A stretch of 11,338 nt of DNA from assembly GCA_964431545.1 (NCBI GenBank), contig CAYSLC010000184.1, positions 1 to 11,338 on the forward strand. Direction: 5' to 3'. This DNA is from CAYSLC01 sp964431545. Lineage in GTDB: Bacteria > Desulfobacterota > Desulfobacteria > Desulfobacterales > JAABSP01. Numbering within the stretch: position 1 is the first letter of the stretch; each line of letters opens with the position of its first letter. This document shows, in pieces, positions 1-4,983 of the stretch. The position numbers and the translations under genes are program-made. Below the pieces are notes generated by a model. It was not told the DNA's origin, ran no database searches, and saw only the letters and a program-made list of their open reading frames with translations.

Positions 1-65
1 CCGCCCCCGGCGGACGCCCCGCGCGGCGCATACGGGTCGGCGGCAGATACGCGGAGGGCATGGGA

Positions 66-1016
66 TTATTGCTCTTTGAGCTTATTTTCCAGCATCTCTA
101 TCTTCTCTATGTTCATCCCGGTAATATTGGCAATCTGTTCTTTACTCAAAACCCGAGCCCGGAGGAACTGCATCACGGTTCTTTCAACACCGATGTCAAT
201 GCCTTGCTCGATTCCTTGCTCGATTCCCCGCTCGATTCCCCGCTCAATGCCTTTTTCAAGGCCGACTTCTTCTATGGACTGCAACATTTTCGCCTCCTGA
301 AACATTGGGTTTTCATGAAGGATCTGCCGGAAGGTCCTTTCCTCCACCGGATCCAGCGGCAGGCTGTGGTCGATCAACGAGTACAGCACAGAGCGCTTGG
401 GGCCGTTTTCCACGCCGGCGATGCCGTTGATGGCCTTGGCCTTGATCAGCGGCCGGTCTTTTTTCGGGTAATCCGTCAGCGGCAGATAGGCGGCGGCCAG
501 GGGATTTTCGGCGGCTTTTTTCTCGAATTCTTCGGCCGGGATGTGTTTGAGCTTGATCTGCCGGTAGGTGAATTCGTTGACCGGATAGCCGAAAATTTCG
601 ATTCGGTGTGTGTCCTCAACCGGTTTCCGCCATTTCACCGGATCCGTGAACATGGCGATGGGGAAAATCGGTTTTCGGAATTTGAAGAATATCCCGCAAA
701 AACAATGGAACATCCGATTTTGAAATCTTTTGGGTTTTTCGCCCTGATGCTCCCAATGGATGAGAACCTGCTCTTCTTCCGTTGCCGCGAGAACGTCGAT
801 GAGGATCAGGGCGTCGGTGATCCGTTGCCGGTCCTTCTCGGGTTGCTTTTCACCGGCTTCCTCGAACAGGGCGTTGAGTTCCTTGTCGAGAAACCGGGCG
901 GCCTCGAAGTCGATTTTATCCACCAGATCGGGGAAAAACAACTGGAAATATTCCCGCAAAAACAGCATGAGGGTTTCCTTGTGGCGGATGTCGAAGCGGT
1001 TGCCGGTCTGTTTCAT
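66..1016 (-). CDS. Rpn family PD-(D/E)XK nuclease / YhgA-like putative transposase
   Basis: Members of the Rpn family are DNA nucleases linked to recombination; they were long annotated as transposases, although they usually lack flanking inverted repeats. The 316-residue protein has the typical core: an acidic residue in ILIDVLA (D74) followed by VLIHWEHQGE (E89, Q91) and an RMF segment near residue 101, then a Pro/Phe-rich strand. The tail (about residues 256-277) is a run of GIE[RQ] tetrapeptides, common in this family, followed by a short helical segment (SKEQIANITGMNIEKIE) that resembles a helix-turn-helix. The start is supported by AAGGAGGG at 1028-1035 on the minus strand, 11 nt upstream of the ATG. 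The length is normal and no frameshift is visible. The gene is alone on its strand here. The family call is firm; the substrate and true role are not known from sequence. Confidence 0.85.
   Translation of the reverse strand: MKQTGNRFDIRHKETLMLFLREYFQLFFPDLVDKIDFEAARFLDKELNALFEEAGEKQPEKDRQRITDALILIDVLAATEEEQVLIHWEHQGEKPKRFQNRMFHCFCGIFFKFRKPIFPIAMFTDPVKWRKPVEDTHRIEIFGYPVNEFTYRQIKLKHIPAEEFEKKAAENPLAAAYLPLTDYPKKDRPLIKAKAINGIAGVENGPKRSVLYSLIDHSLPLDPVEERTFRQILHENPMFQEAKMLQSIEEVGLEKGIERGIERGIEQGIEQGIDIGVERTVMQFLRARVLSKEQIANITGMNIEKIEMLENKLKEQ
192..251. repeat. Five 12-bp tandem units inside the Rpn gene
   Basis: Five consecutive 12-bp units (192-203, 204-215, 216-227, 228-239, 240-251) encode the GIE[RQ] tetrapeptide run on the minus strand. 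The two middle-left units are identical (TTGCTCGATTCC) and the others differ at a few positions. Because the unit is a multiple of three, gain or loss of a unit would keep the frame and change only the length of a helical linker. Confidence 0.85.
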
Positions 1017-1330
1017 GGTGACGCGTACCCTCCTTTGTTCTCATTGTAAAAATCGGGAGGGTATCGTGTCAATAGCTTGTTGGGGGTCCTTGGCGTAAAG
1101 GGGCATCCTGCCCACCGTTAGCGCTGCATGGGATTTTTTCAAGCCATGTTCCCGCTTTACGCCAACACCCGTATCTGGTATACGCTCACCATGTGTGGCG
1201 GCGAAAGGCCCCGGCGCGTCGTGGATCGGCTCACGGAATCCGGGCATGTAGCCAAGCTGGAGGACCTTTGCCGAGCGATCCTGAAAAGGATAAGCCTTGT
1301 TGATCCACCGTTGAAATCGGAGGTAGACCG
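1017..1330. other. Divergent intergenic region between the Rpn and DUF1877 genes
   Basis: This 314-base stretch lies between two divergently transcribed genes. It contains the Rpn ribosome-binding site (1028-1035), a 72-bp element with inverted ends (1092-1163), and the GGAGG (1319-1323) that serves the DUF1877 gene. A plus-strand reading frame (start 1128) passes through it but has no ribosome-binding site and overlaps the DUF1877 gene out of frame, so I do not call it. I see no convincing promoter pair or RNA gene in it. Confidence 0.6.
1092..1163. repeat. 72-bp MITE- or REP-like element with 9-bp inverted ends
   Basis: The stretch begins with GGCGTAAAG (1092-1100) and ends with its exact reverse complement CTTTACGCC (1155-1163). 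Directly inside the left end is a small hairpin, GGGCATCCTGCCC (1101-1113, 5-bp stem, 3-nt loop). No protein is encoded. The size and nested symmetry fit a non-autonomous miniature element or an extragenic palindromic repeat. No target-site duplication is obvious, and only one copy is present here. Confidence 0.55.
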
Positions 1331-1942
1331 ATGGGAATGTGTCTCGCCCTCCATGGGGTCTCGGATGAGAAGATCGAAAGAATCCTGGCGGAACCGCCGT
1401 TGATCTGGCGGTTGATCGCGCCGGATGACCCGGAGATCTACGCGGAAACCGTCAGGCCGGGCCCCAAGAGGTCCCTTTGGCGACGACTGTTTTCCAGGGA
1501 GGAGAAGCCACCCCCCTCCCCGCCCCCGTTGCCGAACCTGAACCTGTCCGACGCGGAGAAGCTCGATGACGATCTGGACAAAGCCTGGCAGGGGATCCAC
1601 TACTGTCTCAACAAGACCGCCTTCGAGGCGGAGCCGCCCATGGATTTTCTCACGGTCGGAGGAGAGGTCGTCGGCGACGTCGAGGTGGGGTATGGGCCGG
1701 CCCGGGTGATCCGCTCCGGCGACGTCGAACGGATCCATCGGCTCCTGTCCGAGATCGATGTGGCGGCGTTACGGGAACGGTACGATCCGGCGGAAATGGA
1801 CAGGCTGGACATCTACCCGAATATCTGGGTCAGGGACGGGGATGACGGCTTCGACTACATCGCCGAACACTTCGAACGGCTCAAGGGGTTTGTGGCCCAC
1901 TGCGCCGGACATGGGCTGGGGATGGCGGTTTATCTGTGCTGA
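1331..1942 (+). CDS. DUF1877 (YfbM-like) family protein
   Basis: This 203-residue protein matches the DUF1877/YfbM family, whose biochemical role is unknown. Signature stretches are LDKAWQGIHYCL in the middle, then LTVGGE, GYGPARV and, near the end, DIYPNIWVRDGD followed by a C-terminal helix (FERLKGFVAHCAGHG). The start is set by GGAGG at 1319-1323, 7 nt before the ATG. An Arg/Pro-rich insert (about residues 44-68, with PPPSPPPLP) separates the N-terminal strand from the core and looks like a flexible linker. The protein has no signal peptide or membrane segment, so it is probably cytoplasmic. It sits between an Rpn nuclease gene and a vapB remnant, both typical accessory genes. The family call is strong; the function is open. 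Confidence 0.8.
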   Translation: MGMCLALHGVSDEKIERILAEPPLIWRLIAPDDPEIYAETVRPGPKRSLWRRLFSREEKPPPSPPPLPNLNLSDAEKLDDDLDKAWQGIHYCLNKTAFEAEPPMDFLTVGGEVVGDVEVGYGPARVIRSGDVERIHRLLSEIDVAALRERYDPAEMDRLDIYPNIWVRDGDDGFDYIAEHFERLKGFVAHCAGHGLGMAVYLC

Positions 1943-2035
1943 AAAATAAGGGAACGAGATTGAATGTCAGAAAAAAATCTCCTCGAAATACATATAAAAG
2001 GCCTATACTATGTGTACGAGGGAAGGGGTGACCCG

Positions 2036-2236
2036 ATGGGAAGAACCAACGTCGTCATTGATGATGAGTTGGTCGATGAATGCCTACAATTGACCGGAAT
2101 TCGAACACGGCGGGCTCTCATCGACCACGCCCCGCGCGAGGTTCGCCGACGGGGTCGTCGGAAGCGTTTGCTCGAATTGAAAGGTACGATTGAATGGGAG
2201 GGTGATCTTGCAAAATGGCGGAAGGTCCGTGACTGA
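2036..2236 (+). CDS. vapB: VapB-type antitoxin (DUF2191 family)
   Basis: The 66-residue protein begins GRTNVVIDDELVDECLQLTG, the ribbon-helix-helix type N-terminus of VapB antitoxins, which bind DNA and neutralise a VapC PIN-domain RNase. The C-terminus (RRKRLLELKGTIEWEGDL followed by KWR) is the toxin-binding tail usual in this family. I chose the ATG at 2036 because homologues start with M-[GR]-T-N and a purine-rich GGAAGGGG lies just upstream; an in-frame ATG at 1964 would add 24 unrelated residues. A TATACT at 2004-2009 could be a -10 box, but I see no good -35. The stop overlaps the vapC start by one base (TGATG), the usual coupled arrangement. The antitoxin looks intact although its toxin partner is broken. 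Confidence 0.8.
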   Translation: MGRTNVVIDDELVDECLQLTGIRTRRALIDHAPREVRRRGRRKRLLELKGTIEWEGDLAKWRKVRD

Positions 2237-2456
2237 TGGTGCTCGTCGATACGTCCGTCTGGATCGATTTCTTCGCCGGTCGCGACGAGCCCCACGTGGA
2301 TGCGCTTCAAACGCCGATCGAGAAAGTGGTCCGCAGATCGCCTCCGTCGCCATCGAATACGACATCCGGCTGCTCCACAACGATCGCGACTTCAATCATA
2401 TCGCCAGCCACGCAATCCTCGGACTCCATGCCGCCGTTTCCACGCATAGGACTTGA
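2236..2456 (+). pseudogene. vapC: VapC PIN-domain toxin remnant with internal deletion and frame change
   Basis: VapC toxins are PIN-domain RNases of about 130 residues. The N-terminus is perfect for the family (MVLVDTSVWIDFF, catalytic D5, then GRDEPHVDAL) up to about residue 30. A second frame then supplies a typical VapC C-terminus: QIASVAIEYDIRLLHNDRDF, then NHIASH, ending with the stop at 2454-2456. The two pieces are nearly adjacent around 2315-2335, so roughly 60 central codons are missing, including those expected to carry the second and third catalytic acidic residues. The frame also shifts between the pieces. Read straight from 2236, the first frame runs through unrelated sequence into the next gene. 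The toxin should be inactive. The short repeated GATCG on both sides of the junction could mark the deletion point. Confidence 0.8.
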
Positions 2457-2535
2457 ACCGCTTGAAATACCGAGAAGCGGCGAGAGTCCCCGGGCGGAAG
2501 GTCCAAACCTCGGACCCTTTCAAGGACTGGATGAA

Positions 2536-2859
2536 ATGAGACAATTTCCCGAAAGAGACTGGAAGATCCTGCGAGAACTCAAGGACGGACTGCTGCAACA
2601 GTACTGCAACGAGATCCTCGACAAACTCGAACCGGTCGTGAAAAACCGAGGAGACGACAGCCACAAGGCCTACCTGCGACTCTGGAAAGTCATGAAGCGG
2701 GAAGATAAAGAATTGTCCGCCCTGTTCGACGATCTGAAACGGAGCACGGCGTTTTTCAAGATCGCCGAGTGGAGAAGAAGCGGACTGCTCACAGACGATG
2801 AATTCGACCGGTTCAGCGATGAGACCCGGCAGGTGGTCAACCTCCTGGCATCCCGGTAG
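2536..2859 (+). CDS. Small conserved-looking hypothetical protein
   Basis: I do not recognise a named family. The 107-residue product starts MRQFPERDWKILRELKDGLL and is mostly charged and helical, with a middle stretch (AYLRLWKVMKREDKELSALF) and an ending in which a Leu/Thr-Asp-Asp-Glu-Phe segment (LLTDDEFDRFS) precedes ETRQVV. It has no signal peptide, membrane segment or Cys motif. The frame is open back to 2236, but everything before 2536 is vapC debris. ATG 2536 is favoured because AAGGA lies at 2522-2526 with a 9-nt spacing. The layout FPERDWK...LLTDEEF...SPETR reminds me of small uncharacterised Proteobacterial proteins encoded beside toxin-antitoxin genes, but that is memory, not a search. 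It is probably a real gene; its function is unknown. Confidence 0.65.
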   Translation: MRQFPERDWKILRELKDGLLQQYCNEILDKLEPVVKNRGDDSHKAYLRLWKVMKREDKELSALFDDLKRSTAFFKIAEWRRSGLLTDDEFDRFSDETRQVVNLLASR

Positions 2860-2918
2860 CCGCCTCGATCCACCCTTACCCTTACTTTCCGCTGCCCGAC
2901 GAACCCGGATCTCCGTCG

Positions 2919-2951
2919 AGACCTCCGAGGATTTCAAAACCTCGAAGGTCT
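2919..2951. repeat. Dispersed palindromic repeat, copy 1
   Basis: The left arm AGACCTCCGAGG (2919-2930) pairs with CCTCGAAGGTCT (2940-2951) with one mismatch across a 9-nt loop rich in T then A. A closely related sequence lies at 8136-8166 with the same loop length. It is non-coding and sits between the small hypothetical gene and the GAF sensor gene. It could act as a transcription terminator for the upstream gene, but the repeated occurrence points to a mobile or extragenic palindromic repeat. Confidence 0.7.
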
Positions 2952-3010
2952 TCGTGGCCGCCGGCATCCGATCGTCGGTCGGTTGCGGCGGAGCGGAGGG
3001 CCGAAGGGGG

Positions 3011-3041
3011 TTGACTTTTGGGCTGACGGGAAATAGATATT
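3011..3041 (+). promoter_or_regulatory. Candidate sigma-70-type promoter of the GAF sensor gene
   Basis: TTGACT (3011-3016) is one base from the consensus -35. About 17-19 bases downstream lies an AT-rich TAGATATT (3034-3041) that can act as a weak -10 (TAGATA at 17-nt spacing or GATATT at 19). It is about 65 bases before the start codon, with a hairpin in between. Confidence 0.4.
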
Positions 3042-3056
3042 CCTGAGTTGGAAGAC

Positions 3057-3084
3057 GGATCGTTGAATTCAAAAAAAACGATCC
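3057..3084 (+). promoter_or_regulatory. Inverted repeat in the leader of the GAF sensor gene
   Basis: GGATCGTT (3057-3064) and its exact reverse complement AACGATCC (3077-3084) are separated by a 12-nt A-rich loop. The repeat lies downstream of the candidate promoter and ends 12 bases before the GGAGG ribosome-binding site, so it could be an operator or an mRNA hairpin affecting translation. A shorter GGATCG...CGATCC pair lies upstream of the other four-cysteine sensor operon (10972-10997). Confidence 0.5.
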
Positions 3085-3096
3085 AGACACGACGAT

Positions 3097-3101
3097 GGAG
3101 G
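3097..3101 (+). promoter_or_regulatory. Ribosome-binding site that fixes the start of the GAF sensor
   Basis: GGAGG lies 5 nt before ATG 3107. The in-frame ATG at 3095 overlaps this motif and has no ribosome-binding site of its own, so 3107 is preferred. Confidence 0.65.
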
Positions 3102-3106
3102 TCGAC

Positions 3107-3964
3107 ATGGATGGAGAGATCACCAGGGACCGGCTGATCGAACGGATCGATGAACTGGAACGGCAGGTGGCGGAAAAAGCCGAACTTGAGCGGAAGCTGG
3201 CCGCGGCAAGGGAAGCGTATCATCGACGCGAAAGGGAGTTGTTCGCCCTCATGGGGGGCGCCAAATCGGTGCTGGAGAACAGAGGCTTCCCCGATACCGC
3301 CCGGGCCATCTTCGACTATTGCAAGGAACTGATCGGGGCGACCTCGGGATACGTCGCCCTGCTCAACGAGAACGGAGACGAAAACGAGATCCTCTTTCTG
3401 GAGGCCGGGGGGCTGCCGTGCGACGTCGATCCGGAACTTCCCATGCCCATCCGGGGGCTCCGGGCGGAGGCCTATTCCGAAAACCGGGCCGTCTTCCACA
3501 ACGACTTCATGAACAGCGAATGGACCCGGTATCTGCCGGCGGGCCACGTCATTCTGCGGAACGTCCTCTTCGCGCCGCTCGTCCTGGACCGGAAAACCGT
3601 CGGTATCATCGGTCTGGCCAATAAAGAGAAGGACTTCGACCACAACGACGCCCTCATTGCGACGGGGTTCGGAGAGATCGCGGCCATCGCGCTCCAGAAC
3701 AGCCGGCATGTCGACCGGAGAAAGCGGGCGGAAGACGCCAGGGAGCGGATGATCGTCGAGTTGCGGGCGTCCCTCCGGAAGGTCAAGCGCCTCAGCGGAC
3801 TGCTGCCCATCTGTTCCATCTGCAAACAGATCCGGGACGACAAGGGATACTGGAAGCAGATCGAAGAGTATATCGAAGACCACTCGGAAGCCGAGATGAG
3901 CCATAGCATCTGTCCCGGATGCGCCAAGATTTACTATCCGGATTTGGATATCTACGGAACCTAG
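3107..3964 (+). CDS. GAF-domain sensor with C-terminal four-cysteine (zinc-ribbon-like) domain
   Basis: This is a soluble 285-residue sensor. Residues 5-45 form a coiled coil (ERIDELERQVAEKAELERK). Residues 48-205 form a GAF domain, a small-molecule-binding fold, ending in the usual pattern APLVLDRKTVGIIGLANK and IAAIALQN. A short helix (207-228) leads to the C-terminal module: GLLPIC then CKQIRDDKGYW, SEAEMSHSICPGC and YYPD. Its cysteines C236, C239, C269 and C272 have spacing C-x2-C-x29-C-x2-C, which suggests a metal site. There is no kinase, GGDEF, EAL or DNA-binding domain, so the Cys module is the likely output or partner-docking part. The same module ends the membrane sensor at 9135-10175. 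A candidate promoter and a hairpin precede the gene. The GAF call is firm; the role of the Cys domain is unknown. Confidence 0.85.
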   Translation: MDGEITRDRLIERIDELERQVAEKAELERKLAAAREAYHRRERELFALMGGAKSVLENRGFPDTARAIFDYCKELIGATSGYVALLNENGDENEILFLEAGGLPCDVDPELPMPIRGLRAEAYSENRAVFHNDFMNSEWTRYLPAGHVILRNVLFAPLVLDRKTVGIIGLANKEKDFDHNDALIATGFGEIAAIALQNSRHVDRRKRAEDARERMIVELRASLRKVKRLSGLLPICSICKQIRDDKGYWKQIEEYIEDHSEAEMSHSICPGCAKIYYPDLDIYGT

Positions 3965-3982
3965 CGGGCGGCCCCCCTCCCC

Positions 3983-3994
3983 CGAGGCGCCTCG
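3983..3994 (+). terminator. Weak hairpin after the GAF sensor gene
   Basis: CGAGGCGCCTCG is a perfect 12-bp palindrome 18 bases after the stop codon. It has no loop of its own and no T run follows, so terminator activity is doubtful. The right half resembles the right arm of the palindrome at 2919-2951 and may be a degenerate copy. Confidence 0.25.
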
Positions 3995-4053
3995 AAGACC
4001 GAACGACCCAGAAATCGCCGGCCACCCATTTTTCCCCGTCCCTCCGGGTTACA

Positions 4054-4078
4054 GCGGATCTTTCCCGCGGATCTTTCC
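4054..4078 (+). promoter_or_regulatory. Two 12-bp direct repeats abutting a TTGACA box upstream of the MEDS gene
   Basis: GCGGATCTTTCC occurs at 4054-4065 and again at 4067-4078, one base apart, and the second copy is followed immediately by TTGACA (4079-4084), a consensus -35 hexamer. The nearest good -10-like hexamer, TATAAA (4111-4116), is 26 bases further on, too far for a standard sigma-70 promoter, so the exact promoter is unclear. Tandem sites directly before a -35 are a typical place for an activator to bind. Confidence 0.5.
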
Positions 4079-4159
4079 TTGACATTACGAGCGGAACGGC
4101 TTACCACCTTTATAAAAGGATTGCCCATTCATCCAACATCCAACCGGAAGGGGGCCGAC

Positions 4160-4801
4160 ATGGCCGGGGCGTGCAGGGAAATCTCATTGGGGTTCACGGA
4201 CGAACGATTCAAGGAGGGGCACCACATCATCTACCTCTACAATGACGACGCGGAGCGGAAGCGGACCATGGCCAAATTCCTCCAACAGGGGCTGTTCGAT
4301 GAGGAGAAGGTCCTGTACCTCGTCGACGATATCTCGCCGGACGAAATGCGCCGGGAGCTGATGGCCCTGGGCGTCGACGTGGATGAAAAGCAGACCGATT
4401 TCGACGTCACCCGGGGGCACCACTCCCTCTGCCCGGGCGGATATTTCACCTCGGAATTCATGCTCGGCATCGTGGGAGACTACTACAAAAACGCCATTCG
4501 GGAAGGGTATGTCGGGGCCCGGGGCGCGGGGGAGATGTCCTGGGCGTTGATCGAAGGCCGGGCCACCGTCCCGGATCTGCTCACCTATGAGGCGAAACTG
4601 AACCGAGTTCTGGAGGATCACCCGCTGACCACCGTCTGCCAATACGATGCCAGACGGTTCGACGGCGCGCTGGTCATGGACATGCTCAGCGTCCATCCCA
4701 TGATGGTGGTCCGGGGACAGTTGGTGAAAAATCCCAGCTACGTGGAACCGGAAATCTTTCTGATGGAATACCAAGAGCGGATGGATCGCGAGGCCGGCTG
4801 A
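4160..4801 (+). CDS. MEDS-domain (DcmR-like) sensory protein
   Basis: The 213-residue protein is essentially one MEDS domain, a sensory module first named from methanogen and methylotroph regulators including DcmR. Visible family features are GHHIIYLYNDDAERKRTMAKF near the N-terminus, GLFDEEKVLYLVDD, then GGYFTSEFM, a GARGAGEMSWAL segment, and VCQYDARRFDG near the C-terminus. The fold is related to the RecA/KaiC-like group but lacks a clear Walker A motif here. There is no DNA-binding or kinase domain, so it probably passes a signal to a partner. Start 4160 has a GGAAGGGGG stretch just upstream; the longer reading frame from 4079 would run through the probable promoter. A hybrid histidine kinase gene follows beyond the assembly gap and may be its partner. 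The family call is strong; the ligand is unknown. Confidence 0.85.
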   Translation: MAGACREISLGFTDERFKEGHHIIYLYNDDAERKRTMAKFLQQGLFDEEKVLYLVDDISPDEMRRELMALGVDVDEKQTDFDVTRGHHSLCPGGYFTSEFMLGIVGDYYKNAIREGYVGARGAGEMSWALIEGRATVPDLLTYEAKLNRVLEDHPLTTVCQYDARRFDGALVMDMLSVHPMMVVRGQLVKNPSYVEPEIFLMEYQERMDREAG

Positions 4802-4829
4802 CCGGCGCGAAGCAGCGTCTTCGGAAGCA

Positions 4830-4856
4830 CCGGGCCGAGATCCCGGCACGGCCCGG
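4830..4856 (+). terminator. GC-rich hairpin after the MEDS gene, at the edge of the gap
   Basis: CCGGGCCG (4830-4837) and CGGCCCGG (4849-4856) form a perfect 8-bp stem with an 11-nt loop, 28 bases after the MEDS stop. Four C bases follow and then the sequence is unknown, so a T run cannot be checked. Such a strong GC stem can also stop sequencing or assembly. Confidence 0.4.
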
Positions 4857-4860
4857 CCCC

Positions 4861-4960
4861 NNNNNNNNNNNNNNNNNNNNNNNNNNNNNNNNNNNNNNNN
4901 NNNNNNNNNNNNNNNNNNNNNNNNNNNNNNNNNNNNNNNNNNNNNNNNNNNNNNNNNNNN
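4861..4960. other. Assembly gap (100 N)
   Basis: Exactly 100 unknown bases, a conventional size for a scaffold join of unknown length. The real distance, and even the adjacency of the MEDS gene and the histidine kinase gene, should not be assumed. The kinase reading frame is open up to the gap. Confidence 0.95.
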
Positions 4961-4983
4961 ACCCGACACCACTGGTTATACGC

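Noticed and set aside
60..1049. 329-codon plus-strand reading frame
   Set aside because: It is antisense to the Rpn nuclease gene, has Phe/Val/Gly-rich composition typical of a complementary frame, and matches no family.
1128..1403. Plus-strand 91-codon frame before the DUF1877 gene
   Set aside because: It has no ribosome-binding site, crosses the end of the 72-bp element, and overlaps the well-supported DUF1877 start out of frame.
2236..2859. A single 207-residue protein starting at the vapC ATG
   Set aside because: Only its first 30 residues are VapC-like and only its last 107 look like a natural protein; the middle is vapC DNA read in the wrong frame. I split it into a vapC remnant and a separate gene.
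2882..3904. 340-codon minus-strand reading frame
   Set aside because: It is antisense to the GAF sensor gene, whose plus-strand product has clear GAF and Cys motifs.
3983..4000. Third copy of the dispersed palindrome
   Set aside because: The right arm is similar (CCTCGAAGACC), but the left arm and the 9-nt loop are absent, so the match is too weak to call.
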